Source: Paramagnetospirillum kuznetsovii
GTDB taxonomy: Bacteria; Pseudomonadota; Alphaproteobacteria; Rhodospirillales; Magnetospirillaceae
Assembly: GCF_003284725.1 (NCBI RefSeq)
Contig: NZ_PGTO01000001.1
Coordinates: 372,001-436,000 of the forward strand
Length of the DNA stretch: 64,000 bases
Direction: 5' to 3'
The notes beneath the pieces are model-generated. The model searched no databases, had not been told where the DNA came from, and worked only from the letters and a program-made list of their open reading frames with translations. This document shows, piece after piece, positions 27,455 through 36,557 of the stretch. How positions within the stretch are numbered: the stretch's first letter is position 1; every line of letters starts with the position of its first letter. Made by a program: the position numbers and the translations under genes.

Positions 27455-28006
27455 ATGACAGACAAGCGAATTTCAGCGACACTGGCAATCATGCGACCGC
27501 CCGGCCCCACCATCCGCACCATTCCCGACGGCGACGACCGCGAACGTCTGGTCTGTGGCGATTGCGGATTCGTGGTTTATGAAAACCCCAAGGTCATCGT
27601 CGGCGCCATCTGCACCTGGGACGACCGCTATCTGCTGGTCAAGCGCGCCATCGAGCCACGGCTGGGCTTTTGGACCATGCCGGTGGGCTATATGGAACTG
27701 GGCGAGACCACCGAGCAAGGCGCGGCCCGCGAAGTGTGGGAGGAGGCGCGCTCTCGGGTGGAGATCGATGGCTTGCTGTCCATCTACTCCATCCCCGAGA
27801 TCAGCCAGGTCCACATGATCTACCGCGCCCGCATGCTGACGCCCGACCACGCGGCGGGCGCGGAAAGCCTGGATGTGGCCTTGCTGCGTTGGGACGAGAT
27901 CCCGTGGGACCATCTGGCCTATCCCAATGTGCGCTGGTCGTTGGAATACGAACGCGAGATGAAGGGCCAGACCGGCTTCGCCCCGCGCGGTCGGCCGGAG
28001 CGATAG
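27455..28006 (+). CDS. NUDIX hydrolase with N-terminal zinc-ribbon-like segment
   Basis: A 183-aa NUDIX protein. The Nudix box is in GYMELGETTEQGAAREVWEE, with Glu residues for metal binding intact. The last canonical glycine of the box is replaced (EEARSRV). A CGDCG motif near residue 36 is half of a zinc ribbon. The subfamily acts on ADP-ribose-like or NADH-like diphosphates, but the substrate is not proven. Start ATG 27455; ATG 27491 is an alternative and would remove 12 residues that carry no recognised feature. Confidence 0.85.
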   Translation: MTDKRISATLAIMRPPGPTIRTIPDGDDRERLVCGDCGFVVYENPKVIVGAICTWDDRYLLVKRAIEPRLGFWTMPVGYMELGETTEQGAAREVWEEARSRVEIDGLLSIYSIPEISQVHMIYRARMLTPDHAAGAESLDVALLRWDEIPWDHLAYPNVRWSLEYEREMKGQTGFAPRGRPER

Positions 28007-28018
28007 AGTCTTTTCATA

Positions 28019-28037
28019 GTCCCTCAGTCGCCGGGCG
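28019..28037. repeat. 19-bp intergenic sequence also present at 19263-19281
   Basis: GTCCCTCAGTCGCCGGGCG occurs here and at 19263-19281, both times in the same orientation, between genes and next to a minus-strand methyltransferase-like gene. Two exact 19-mers in 64 kb are unlikely by chance in non-coding DNA, so this is probably a dispersed repeat end. Confidence 0.6.
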
Positions 28038-28038
28038 C

Positions 28039-28812
28039 TCACTCCCCGTCGGGAACCGCCACCCGTGAGAAACCTTCCGCCACCGGCAGGTAGGAACGGC
28101 GCTTGACCTTGGCGTCGCGCAGGCCGCTGCCGGCATAGATCTGCTTGGCGGCCTCGACGATGATGACGCCGCCGAAGGTTTCGAACCAGCGCCGCCCGAT
28201 CTCTTCCACCGCCGGAGCCGAGCGCAGCAGCATGCGCGACTGGGTCGGCGGCAGGAACAGGGCGGAGGCCCGCGCCACCGGGGTGAACATGTTGTCGCGC
28301 AACAGCCGGTTGAGCTGTCCCATGGTGTAGGGCCTGCCATTGCCGAAGGGCGTGCGTTCCAGCCGCGCCCAGATGCCACGCCGGTTGGGCGCCACCACCA
28401 TCAGCCGCCCGCCGTCGGCCAAGACGCGCCAGGCTTCGCGCATCATGGCGCGGATCTGTTCGGTGGATTCCAGGGCATGGATCAGCAGCAGCCGGTCGAT
28501 GGAGCGGTCGGGCAGCGGCAGGTCGGTCTCGTCGGCCAAGGTGGTCAGGCCGGGGCCTTCCGGCGGCCAGGGCAGCACCCCCTGGCTGGCGGGCATCACC
28601 GCGATGACCCGTTCGGCCTCGCCCAGGAAGCTGCGCAGATAGGGGGTGGCGAAGCCCAGCCCCAGAACCCGAAGGCCCGAGACATCCGACCAAATCTCGC
28701 GGATCTGGCGGCGGATCAGCCGTTGGGCCACTTGCCCCAGGCTGGCGCCATAGAAGTCGCGCAGATCGACCACGTCGGTCCACATGGCCGGATAGGCGAG
28801 GTCGCGATTCAC
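28039..28812 (-). CDS. Class I SAM-dependent methyltransferase
   Basis: A 257-aa protein of the Methyltransf_11 type. The motif I position reads GLRVLGLGFATPYLRSFL, which departs from the usual DxGxGxG. The acidic ADETDLPLPDRSIDRLLLIH and MREAWRVLADGGRLMVVAPN blocks are clear family features. The C-terminal half is longer than in simple members. In alphaproteobacteria this gene commonly sits beside gloB, as here (divergent, 82 bp apart). The substrate is unknown. Confidence 0.82.
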   Translation of the reverse strand: MNRDLAYPAMWTDVVDLRDFYGASLGQVAQRLIRRQIREIWSDVSGLRVLGLGFATPYLRSFLGEAERVIAVMPASQGVLPWPPEGPGLTTLADETDLPLPDRSIDRLLLIHALESTEQIRAMMREAWRVLADGGRLMVVAPNRRGIWARLERTPFGNGRPYTMGQLNRLLRDNMFTPVARASALFLPPTQSRMLLRSAPAVEEIGRRWFETFGGVIIVEAAKQIYAGSGLRDAKVKRRSYLPVAEGFSRVAVPDGE

Positions 28813-28894
28813 GGAGACTCCTTGAGTTTCGCTTCAATCATAGGCGTTTTGGGGCTTTGGCGCTACACTTCGGGACCAAGTCAGCGAGGCCGCC

Positions 28895-29668
28895 ATGGCG
28901 AAGATCGTCGTCGAGCAGATCCCGGTTCTGTCGGACAACTACATCACCCTGGCCCACCATCCGGCCAGCGGCGCCACCGCCGCCATCGATCCGGCGGTGG
29001 CCGAACCGGTGCTCGAACGTCTCAAGGCCAAGGGCTGGACGCTGACCCATATCCTCAACACCCACCATCACGGCGACCATACCGGCGGCAACATGGACCT
29101 GATCCGCCACACCGGCTGCGCCGTGGTGGGCGCCGCCAAGGATTCCGAACGCATCCCCGGCATCTCCATGGAGGTGAGCGAAGGCGATACCTTCCTGTTG
29201 GGCGGCGCCGCCGTCATGGCGCTGGAAACGCCGGGCCACACCTCCGGGCACATGGCCTATTGGTTTCCCGACAGCCATGTGCTGTTCGCGGGCGACTGCC
29301 TGTTCTCGCTGGGCTGCGGCCGCCTGTTCGAGGGAACCGCCGAGGAGATGTGGGCCAGCCTGAAAAAGCTGCGTGATCTGCCGCCCGACACCCAGGTCTA
29401 TTGCGCCCATGAATACACCCAGTCCAACGGACGCTTCGCCCGCATGGTGGAGCGCGACAACCAGGCGCTGCTGACCCGGCTGGAACAGGTGGACAAGCTG
29501 CGCGCCAAGGGACTGCCCACCATTCCCACCACCATCGCCGACGAGCGCGTCGCCAACCCCTTTCTGCGGGCCGACACCAAATCCGTGGCCAAGGCGGTGG
29601 GCATGGAGCCGGGAAGCGATCCCGCCAAGGTCTTCGCCGAACTGCGCCGCCGCAAGGACGTGGCGTGA
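28895..29668 (+). CDS. gloB: Hydroxyacylglutathione hydrolase (glyoxalase II)
   Basis: GloB hydrolyses S-lactoylglutathione in methylglyoxal detoxification. The 257-aa metallo-beta-lactamase-fold protein has the binuclear metal motif THHHGDH (~residue 53), further ligands in TPGHTSGHM and FAGDCLFSLGCGR, and CAHEYTQSN. The C-terminal HAGH domain ends PFLRADTKSVAKAVG. Length and motifs are standard. It is divergent from the methyltransferase gene. Confidence 0.93.
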   Translation: MAKIVVEQIPVLSDNYITLAHHPASGATAAIDPAVAEPVLERLKAKGWTLTHILNTHHHGDHTGGNMDLIRHTGCAVVGAAKDSERIPGISMEVSEGDTFLLGGAAVMALETPGHTSGHMAYWFPDSHVLFAGDCLFSLGCGRLFEGTAEEMWASLKKLRDLPPDTQVYCAHEYTQSNGRFARMVERDNQALLTRLEQVDKLRAKGLPTIPTTIADERVANPFLRADTKSVAKAVGMEPGSDPAKVFAELRRRKDVA

Positions 29669-29697
29669 GGGACAGGGGGGCGCGGGCGTTCCGCCCG

Positions 29698-30108
29698 CTA
29701 ACCCTTCGCTTGGACCGGCTTCTCGCCCACCGGGCCGCCCGCGTCCTTCCAGGCGCGGAAACCGCCTTCCACATGGGCGACGGGGCCAAGCCCCATCTCC
29801 TGGACCGCCTTGGTGGCCAGGGCCGAGCGCCAGCCCGACTGGCAATAGAACACGAAGCGCTTGCCCGATCCGAACACCGCCTTGAAATAGGGGCTGGTGG
29901 GATCGATCCAGAATTCCAGCATGCCGCGCGGCGCGTGGAAGGCGTCGGGCACCATGCCCTCGCGCTCCAATTCGCGGGGGTCGCGCAGATCCACGAACAC
30001 CACGCCTGGATCGCCGTGCAGGTCGATGGCGTCGATGGTCGGAATGGTCTCGACCACCGCGTTGGCCTCGTCGATCAATTGGCGATGCGTCTTCATCAAA
30101 GCCATCAT
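29698..30108 (-). CDS. Rhodanese-like sulfurtransferase domain protein
   Basis: A 136-aa single rhodanese domain. VVFVDLRDPRELEREG is the CH2A-like start and VFYCQSGWRSALATKAV holds the active-site Cys in a six-residue loop (CQSGWR), as in active sulfurtransferases. The ATG at 30106-30108 overlaps the antiporter stop (ATGA); AAGGAG lies 4 nt before it and 7 nt before a second ATG, so either may be used. Co-transcribed with the antiporter gene. Confidence 0.87.
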   Translation of the reverse strand: MMALMKTHRQLIDEANAVVETIPTIDAIDLHGDPGVVFVDLRDPRELEREGMVPDAFHAPRGMLEFWIDPTSPYFKAVFGSGKRFVFYCQSGWRSALATKAVQEMGLGPVAHVEGGFRAWKDAGGPVGEKPVQAKG

Positions 30109-31901
30109 GCCGCTCCTTTTTTCATCCAGCGTTTGATCATGGCCCGCAGTTCGCTGCGGCTTTGAAACAGCGGCAGCTTGGGCTTGTCGAAAATGGTCGG
30201 CTCCACCGCCAGCCCGATTTCCGAGATGACGTCGTCCCAGTCCATGCTGCGCACGATCAGTTCCACCTCGCCCAGCCCGACGCGGTCGCCGATGCCGGGC
30301 TCGTGGCCCAGTTCGCGCACCACCCACTGGGCCAGGGTCAGGGCGAAATCCTCCACCGGCACCGGCAGGCCGTAGGAGATGGCCAATTCCTTCATGTGCG
30401 TTTCCGGCGCCAGGGCGAAATCGCCGAAGAACTGCCGGTCGGCCTCGGCGGCCGGGGCGGCGCTGGCGAACAGCCGGTCCAGATAGGGCACCCGTTCCGG
30501 CCGGGCGAACAGATAGGCGGTGTCGCCGGGCTTCAGGTGACCGGCGGCGTGGGCGCTGTAGGACTTGTCGTCGCGCACCACCAGCGACGGCTCGGCCCAG
30601 CGCGGCAGCCGGTGGCCGCGCGCCACCAGGGAATCGGCGACGATGCGGTAGGCCACCAGTTCGTGGCGGGCACCGGGGATTTCCAGTTCCATGCGCTCCA
30701 CCGGGCCGATGCGCTTGGGCACGATCTGGCCGAGGAAGCGGGCCACCGCGCCGATGGTCCAGCCCTGTAGTCCCAGGCTGACCAGCACCACCAGGAAGGC
30801 CAGGATGAAATAGTCGCGGCCATGGGCCAGACCCGCCACCATGGGCACGATGGACAGCAGCACCGAGACCGAGCCGCGCAGCCCGACCCAGGCGACGAAG
30901 GCCGTTTCATTGCGGTTGAAGCCGAAGGGCAGCAGGCACAGCCACACCGCCAGCGGCCGGGCGATGAAGATCAGCACCGCCGAGACGGCCACGGCCTCGA
31001 GCGCGAAATCGGAGAATTCCGACGGCGTCGCCAGCAGTCCCAGGGTCAGGAACATGACGATCTGGGCCAGCCAGGTCAGTCCATCTTGGAACCGGCGCAT
31101 GGTCTCGGGGGCGTTGATACCGGCATTGCCCGCGATCAGCCCGGCGATATAGACGGCGAGAAAGCCGCTGCCGTGCAGGGCGCCCGCGGTTCCGAACACC
31201 ACCAGCGCCAGCGAGATGGCGGCCAGCGGCTGCAAGCCCCGCTCGAACCCCATCTTGTTGAGCGCCAGCACGATCAGCCCGCCGCCGAACATGCCGATCA
31301 CCGCGCCCACGCCGAATTCGGCGACGAATTCGGTCAGGACATGCAGTCCCGACACCTTGCCGCCATCGGCCAGCAAGGCCACCAGGGTCAGGGTCAGGAA
31401 GATGGCCATGGGATCGTTGCTGCCCGATTCCACTTCCAATGTGGCGCGCACGCGGTCGCGCACGTGGATGCCGCCGACCCGCAGCAGGAAGAACACCGCC
31501 GCCGCGTCGGTGGAACTGGCGATGGCCCCCATCAGCAGGGATTCCAGCCAGCCGAAGTCCAGCAAGGCATGCACCGGCACCGCCACCACGGCGGTGGTGA
31601 CGAACACCCCCAGGCTGGCCAGCGCCATGGCGGGCCAGGCGGCGGCGCGGAACGCCTTGACGCTGGTATGAAAGCCCGAGTCGAACAAGATGACGGCCAG
31701 CGCCACATTGCCGATCAGATAGGCGGCGTCGACATCGTCGAAGGCCAGCCCGCCCAACCCGTCCTCGCCCGCCACCAGCCCCACGCAGAGGAACACCAGC
31801 AGCAGCGGCGCCCCGATGCGGAAGCTGAGCAGGCTGGAAAAGATGGAGAGCGCCACCAACCCGGACACGATCAGGATGGAGGCGTTCATTGTTTCGAGCA
31901 T
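30105..31901 (-). CDS. NhaP2/CvrA-type K+/H+ antiporter
   Basis: A 598-aa CPA1 cation:proton antiporter. About 12-13 membrane segments fill residues 5-390, including the ion-path region ASSTDAAAVFFLLR and a GLRGSVSVLLSIVP segment. A TrkA-C (RCK_C) domain follows at about 400-480, and a CorC_HlyC domain completes the C-terminus. This architecture matches NhaP2/CvrA proteins that exchange K+ for H+ in volume and pH control. ATG 31899-31901 (MLETMNASIL) is chosen over the longer frame, which adds a charged, non-homologous tail. Confidence 0.9.
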   Translation of the reverse strand: MLETMNASILIVSGLVALSIFSSLLSFRIGAPLLLVFLCVGLVAGEDGLGGLAFDDVDAAYLIGNVALAVILFDSGFHTSVKAFRAAAWPAMALASLGVFVTTAVVAVPVHALLDFGWLESLLMGAIASSTDAAAVFFLLRVGGIHVRDRVRATLEVESGSNDPMAIFLTLTLVALLADGGKVSGLHVLTEFVAEFGVGAVIGMFGGGLIVLALNKMGFERGLQPLAAISLALVVFGTAGALHGSGFLAVYIAGLIAGNAGINAPETMRRFQDGLTWLAQIVMFLTLGLLATPSEFSDFALEAVAVSAVLIFIARPLAVWLCLLPFGFNRNETAFVAWVGLRGSVSVLLSIVPMVAGLAHGRDYFILAFLVVLVSLGLQGWTIGAVARFLGQIVPKRIGPVERMELEIPGARHELVAYRIVADSLVARGHRLPRWAEPSLVVRDDKSYSAHAAGHLKPGDTAYLFARPERVPYLDRLFASAAPAAEADRQFFGDFALAPETHMKELAISYGLPVPVEDFALTLAQWVVRELGHEPGIGDRVGLGEVELIVRSMDWDDVISEIGLAVEPTIFDKPKLPLFQSRSELRAMIKRWMKKGAA

Positions 31902-32052
31902 GGGCCGCTTTTCTCCCCGTCTCCTTCGTACATAAGCGGTTTGAGGGCCGCTGTCGAACCCTCCCATTCGGATTTATCGGTTTGGCAGCCATGCGCCTTG
32001 GCCTAATATGCGCGACCCTCTCGCCGCCAAGCTCAATCCTGTCGAGGTTTCC

Positions 32053-34107
32053 ATGAAGTCGTTGTGGTCCGATGCCGATGCCGAGTCCTATGTCGCCAAA
32101 TACGCTCCCCAGGGAGTGAACCGCGATCTGGCGCTTCGGGTCTATACCACCCGGCTGTTGGGTGGCGATCCCCGGCTGGTGCTGCACGGCGGCGGCAATA
32201 CCTCGTGCAAGACCACGGTCGACGACCTGCTGGGCGAAGCGGTCGAGGTGCTGTGCGTCAAGGGATCGGGTTGGGACATGGGCGATATCGAACCGGCCGG
32301 ACTGCCCGCCGTGCGCCTTGCCCCCCTGCTGAAACTGCGAAAGCTGGAGCAATTGTCCGACGAGGACATGGTGGATTTCCAGCGCGGCAATCTGATGACC
32401 TCAAGCTCGCCCAATCCGTCGGTGGAAACCCTGCTGCACGCCTTCCTGCCGCACAAATTCATCGACCACACCCATTCCACCGCCGTGCTGTCGCTGACCG
32501 ACCAGCCCGACGGCGACGCCATCTGCCGCGAAGTGTTCGGTCGTAAGATGGGCTATGTCCCCTACATCATGCCCGGCTTCGCCCTGGCCAAGAAGGCGGC
32601 CGAGGTCTACGAGCAGGATCCGTCGGTCGAGGGGCTGATCCTGTTCAAGCACGGCATCTTCACCTTCGCCGAGACGGCCCGCGACGCCTATGAACGCATG
32701 ATCGCCCATGTCACCTCGGCCGAACAGCGACTGGAAAAGGGCCGCAAGACCCTGGTGGCCGCCGCCGGACTGCCCAAGGCCCCCGCCGCTCTCGCCGAGG
32801 TGGCGCCCGTGCTGCGCGGCTTGCTGGCCCTCGACCGGGGCGATGGGGAATTCAAGCGCTGGGTGATGGATTTCCGCGCCAGCCCGGCCATCCGCGCCTA
32901 TGTGGACGGCGCCGAGCTGGGACGCTATTCCCAGCAGGGCGTCGTCACCCCCGACCATACCATCCGCACCAAGAACTGGCCGGTGGTTCTGCCCGCCCCC
33001 GAAGCCGGCAAGATCGCCCCATGGGCCGAGGCCGCCAAGACCGCCATCGCCAATTTCCAGGCCGGATATCACGCCTATTTCGCCCGCAACAACGCCCGCT
33101 CGGCGTCCAAGAAGACCGAGCTGGACCCCATGCCCCGCGTCGCCCTGGTGCCCGGTCTCGGCCTGTTCGGCATCGGCGCTTCGGCCAAGGATGCGGCCAT
33201 CGCCGCCGACATCGCGGTCAACACGGTGGAATGCATCTCCGACGCCGAGGCCATCGGCAGCTTCCAGCCGGTCTCCGAGGATCACCTGTTCGACCTGGAA
33301 TACTGGTCGCTGGAACAGGCCAAGCTGGGCAAGGGCGGCGAAAAGCCGCTGGCCCGCCGGATCGTGGTGGTCACCGGCGGCGGCTCGGGCATCGGCGCCG
33401 CCACCGCCAAGGCCTTCGCCAGGGAAGGCGCCGAACTCGCCGTGCTCGACCGCGATCTCGCCGCCGCCCAGGCCACCGCCAAGGGCTGCGGCGGCAAGGC
33501 CCTGGGGCTGGCCTGCGATGTCACCGACGCCCAGGCGGTGCGGGCCGCCTTCGATTCGGTGGTGGAGCGTTTCGGCGGCGTCGACGTGGTGGTCAGCAAT
33601 GCCGGTGCCGCGTGGCAGGGCACGGTGGGCGAAGTGGACGACGCCGTGCTGCGCCAGTCCTTCGAGCTGAACTTCTTCGCCCATCAGAGCGTCGCCCAGA
33701 ACGCGGTCCGCGTGATGGCCGCCCAGGGCACCGGCGGCGTCCTGCTGTTCAACGCCTCCAAGCAGGCGGTCAATCCGGGCAAGAATTTCGGCCCCTACGG
33801 CCTGCCCAAGGCGGCCTGCCTGTTCCTGATGAAGCAATACGCCCTGGACCACGGCAAGGACGGCATCCGCTCCAACGCGGTCAATGCCGACCGCATCCGC
33901 TCGGGCCTGCTGACCTCGGACATGATCGCCAGCCGGTCGGCGGCGCGCGGCCTGACCGAGAAGGATTACATGGGCGGCAATCTGCTGGGCCGCGAGGTCA
34001 CCGCCGACGATGTGGCCGACGCCTTCGTCTGGCTGGCCAAGGCGTCCAAGGTGACGGCCTGCACCATCACCGTGGACGGCGGTAATATCGAGGCCAGCCT
34101 GCGATAG
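32053..34107 (+). CDS. Bifunctional class II aldolase / short-chain dehydrogenase
   Basis: A 684-aa fusion. The N-terminal ~400 residues form a class II aldolase/adducin domain with zinc-binding DHTHSTAVLSL and VLHGGGNTSCK. The C-terminal part is an SDR with cofactor motif VTGGGSGIGAATAKAFA, NAG (VSNAGAAWQG) and the catalytic Y-x3-K in YGLPKAA. Related proteins (RhaD/short-chain dehydrogenase fusions) act on deoxy-sugar phosphates or lactaldehyde. No sugar operon is present here, so the substrate is open. ATG 32053 follows GAGG; the frame is open 15 codons upstream. Confidence 0.88.
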   Translation: MKSLWSDADAESYVAKYAPQGVNRDLALRVYTTRLLGGDPRLVLHGGGNTSCKTTVDDLLGEAVEVLCVKGSGWDMGDIEPAGLPAVRLAPLLKLRKLEQLSDEDMVDFQRGNLMTSSSPNPSVETLLHAFLPHKFIDHTHSTAVLSLTDQPDGDAICREVFGRKMGYVPYIMPGFALAKKAAEVYEQDPSVEGLILFKHGIFTFAETARDAYERMIAHVTSAEQRLEKGRKTLVAAAGLPKAPAALAEVAPVLRGLLALDRGDGEFKRWVMDFRASPAIRAYVDGAELGRYSQQGVVTPDHTIRTKNWPVVLPAPEAGKIAPWAEAAKTAIANFQAGYHAYFARNNARSASKKTELDPMPRVALVPGLGLFGIGASAKDAAIAADIAVNTVECISDAEAIGSFQPVSEDHLFDLEYWSLEQAKLGKGGEKPLARRIVVVTGGGSGIGAATAKAFAREGAELAVLDRDLAAAQATAKGCGGKALGLACDVTDAQAVRAAFDSVVERFGGVDVVVSNAGAAWQGTVGEVDDAVLRQSFELNFFAHQSVAQNAVRVMAAQGTGGVLLFNASKQAVNPGKNFGPYGLPKAACLFLMKQYALDHGKDGIRSNAVNADRIRSGLLTSDMIASRSAARGLTEKDYMGGNLLGREVTADDVADAFVWLAKASKVTACTITVDGGNIEASLR

Positions 34108-34115
34108 GGCGCTGC

Positions 34116-34334
34116 TTAGATCGACTGCATCTGTGGATCGGAGGTGCCGCCGCGCCGCAGCCGCAGGATCATGTCCAGGGTTTTGCGGGCCATTTCCACG
34201 GTGAGCGAGGCATAACGGTCGGGATTCTCCACCACGATCAGGGCCTCGCCCTCGATCTGATCCATCACCTCTTCATCGAAGGGCTTGTGATCGCCAGTGG
34301 TCAGATGCATGCCGAACATGACAGAGCAACCCAT
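34116..34334 (-). CDS. Small conserved-looking protein of unknown function
   Basis: A 72-aa soluble protein with no membrane segment. The middle DQIEGEALIVVENPDRYASL and the helical MARKTLDMILRLRRGG look like a real protein, and the codon use resembles neighbours. The start is uncertain (ATG 34332, 34317 or 34308 region). It lies 8 nt from the end of the convergent aldolase/dehydrogenase gene. No function is assigned. Confidence 0.55.
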   Translation of the reverse strand: MGCSVMFGMHLTTGDHKPFDEEVMDQIEGEALIVVENPDRYASLTVEMARKTLDMILRLRRGGTSDPQMQSI

Positions 34335-34379
34335 TTCGTTCCGATGGGTTAGTCTGTATCATACCTTAGGGTAAGCAAT

Positions 34380-35255
34380 CTACTCCTTTTGCGCTTTCTG
34401 CTTCGTTGGTATTAGGCTGCTGCCCGACTCCCCCAGCAGATCCAGCGCCGACGCCGGGTCGATGCGGACCTCCAGCCATGACATCCCCCAGTGAAGATGA
34501 GCGCCGGTGGCCAGTCCGGTGGCGCCGATGGCGCCGATGACCTCGCCCCGGCCGACCTTGCGCCCGGGCGCGACATCCAGGCGCGACAGATGAGCGTAGC
34601 TGGACATCAGACCCAGGCCATGGTCGATCATCACGGTCTGGCCGGTCAGGAAGAGGTCGGGCGCCGCCAGCACCACCACGCCATCGGCGGCGGCGCGCAC
34701 CGGCTCGCCCTTGGCGGCGGCGATATCCAGGCCGGAATGGGGCGCCCCGGCATTGCCGTTATAGACGCGCTGGCTGCCGAACACGCCGGAGACGATCCCT
34801 GTCGCCGGTCGGGACAGTCCCGTCAGGAACAGGGCCTCGCCGCTGACCTTGGCGCGCAGGGCCCGCAGCAAGTCGGCTTCCGTCTTGATGCGGGCGACGG
34901 CGACGGGGTCGGGCTCCGCCTTGTCGCGGGGCAGCCCTTCGATGCGCTGAACCGGCCAGTCGCGCCTGGCGATGACCAGGGGGTGCGCTTCGATTGTAAC
35001 GCCCCGGCGGATTTCCAAAATCGCCGCCGGTGCGGCGTCGCGGCCGAAACCCAGCAAGAACGCACCGCCGGAATCCACCGGCACCGGCCGACCGTCAATA
35101 CTGACACCGGAATCGGGCGGGACATGGCCCATGACCAGACCACCTTGTTGAAGGCGGCCGGTCAGTTCCATCTCGGCATGGGCTGGCCAGGCGAGGACGG
35201 CAAGGACGACGCAAAGCGCCCTATTTCGGCGCCCACATGATGGTGGCATCGCCAT
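34380..35255 (-). CDS. Secreted M23 family metallopeptidase (LytM domain)
   Basis: A 291-aa exported endopeptidase-like protein. A signal peptide (charged n-region, then LCVVLAVLAW, cleavage near AHA) precedes a beta-rich region and a C-terminal LytM/M23 domain with HSGLDIA (~residue 178), the second His region MIDHGLGLMSSYAHLS, and GAHLHWGM. All three metal/catalytic histidine blocks are present, so it should be active on peptidoglycan cross-links. The ATG overlaps the end of the upstream gene by 35 bp, indicating coupling. Confidence 0.88.
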   Translation of the reverse strand: MAMPPSCGRRNRALCVVLAVLAWPAHAEMELTGRLQQGGLVMGHVPPDSGVSIDGRPVPVDSGGAFLLGFGRDAAPAAILEIRRGVTIEAHPLVIARRDWPVQRIEGLPRDKAEPDPVAVARIKTEADLLRALRAKVSGEALFLTGLSRPATGIVSGVFGSQRVYNGNAGAPHSGLDIAAAKGEPVRAAADGVVVLAAPDLFLTGQTVMIDHGLGLMSSYAHLSRLDVAPGRKVGRGEVIGAIGATGLATGAHLHWGMSWLEVRIDPASALDLLGESGSSLIPTKQKAQKE

Positions 35256-35991
35256 CGTCCTTGTTGCACAACTCGGTGATGATGGCCGACGACACCCGGG
35301 TGGGGGTGACGCCGTTGACGCTGAGAAGGCCCTTCTTCACCAGCTTCATGCCCGAGGCGGCGCAAATGCGCGGCGGTACTTTTTCGGCGATCACCACCGG
35401 CACGCCGCCCATGGAGGTCACCTTGAGGGTGCCTCCGAACATATGGGTGGCCGGCGGCTCGCCCTGGGTCGCCTGGATTATCTGTTCAACGAATTTGGTG
35501 GTCTCGGAGCCGTCGGAATTGGGGGTTTCCTTACCGCTCCACCATGCCAGGCCACCGGCCGCCAGCAAGAGAACCACGACGCCGACCACGATCTTGACGA
35601 CCTTGGCGTTGGACATTTCCGCATCCTTGGGCGGATGCGCGGCATGATGGGGGTGATGGGCGGCGTGATGGGGATGGGGGGCATTGCCCGGCGGGCGCGG
35701 CTTTCGCTGTTCCTTGGCCACCCGCAGCACCAGGATGCAATCCTTGGCGGCCGTGGCCATGGCGGCCGCGGTTTCTTCCGGGGTATGTCCGGGTTCGACC
35801 TTGGCGATGATCGCCTTGATCTGGCGGGCAAGCTCCTCGCGCAAATCCTTCGACGCCTCGCGCCGCAAGGTCATGGACAGGCCCAACAGGGCAAGCTCCT
35901 CCAGCTTGTCGGCGTGGTGAACCATCGGCATCTTCCCGATGAGTTCCTGGAAGAAGGCCTCGTGCTGCTCTGGACTTAAGCTTTGCTCCAC
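35221..35991 (-). CDS. Membrane-anchored protein with histidine-rich linker (unknown)
   Basis: A 256-aa protein of unknown function. Residues ~1-95 are a helical cytoplasmic-like region. A proline/histidine-rich stretch follows (APHPHHAAHHPHHAAHPP, ~104-121), then one membrane segment (VVKIVVGVVVLLLAAGGLAW) and an exported ~95-residue domain. That domain has two Cys (PRICAASG, ITELCNKD) that could form a disulfide and resembles pilin-like minor domains. The His cluster could bind metal. It overlaps the M23 gene by 35 bp. Confidence 0.75.
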   Translation of the reverse strand: MEQSLSPEQHEAFFQELIGKMPMVHHADKLEELALLGLSMTLRREASKDLREELARQIKAIIAKVEPGHTPEETAAAMATAAKDCILVLRVAKEQRKPRPPGNAPHPHHAAHHPHHAAHPPKDAEMSNAKVVKIVVGVVVLLLAAGGLAWWSGKETPNSDGSETTKFVEQIIQATQGEPPATHMFGGTLKVTSMGGVPVVIAEKVPPRICAASGMKLVKKGLLSVNGVTPTRVSSAIITELCNKDDGDATIMWAPK

Positions 35992-36147
35992 GGATGGTTC
36001 CAGTCCTGAAAGACCTACCCGGACCCCAAGCCCATGCTAGCCCCGCCCGGTTAAAGACCCGTTAGCGTGACCGCCGCGAAGCCCTTTTGCCCCCAGGCGG
36101 GAAATCTGCTAAGAACCGCGACAGTTTTCGTAGAGCCAAGGTAAGCC

Positions 36148-36534
36148 ATGTCCGTTCTGGTGCCCGTGTCGTGGGGCGAGATCATCGACAAGATCACCAT
36201 CCTCGAGATCAAGGCCGAGCGATTGGCCGACGCCGCCAAGCTGGCCAATGTGAACAAGGAGCTGGGGGAACTGGTGGCGGTGCGCGAACGGGAGTTTCCC
36301 GCCCATGCCGGTCTCGCCGCCCTGTCGGCCGAGCTCAAGGCCATCAACGAGAAGCTGTGGGTGATCGAGGACGATATCCGCGACTGCGAGCGCGCCAAGG
36401 ATTTCGGCGCCAAATTCGTCGAACTGGCCCGTGCCGTCTATTTCACCAATGACGAGCGCGCCGCCGCCAAGCGCAAGGTCAACGACCTGCTCGGTTCGGC
36501 CCTGGTGGAAGAGAAGTCCTACGCACCTTACTGA
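36148..36534 (+). CDS. DUF6165-type protein
   Basis: A 128-aa, highly helical soluble protein beginning VLVPVSWGEIIDKITILEIK. This resembles the small DUF6165 family often found in surface-glycan clusters. The function is unknown. It starts the plus-strand set DUF6165 - GT9 - GT9 - GT9, with a 23-bp gap to the first glycosyltransferase, so all four are probably one operon. Confidence 0.8.
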   Translation: MSVLVPVSWGEIIDKITILEIKAERLADAAKLANVNKELGELVAVREREFPAHAGLAALSAELKAINEKLWVIEDDIRDCERAKDFGAKFVELARAVYFTNDERAAAKRKVNDLLGSALVEEKSYAPY

Positions 36535-36557
36535 CAGGGCCGAGGGGGGGGAGATTC

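Noticed and set aside
27473-28837. Minus-strand 454-codon frame spanning the NUDIX gene and methyltransferase
   Set aside because: The methyltransferase is in another frame with clear motifs, and this frame has none.
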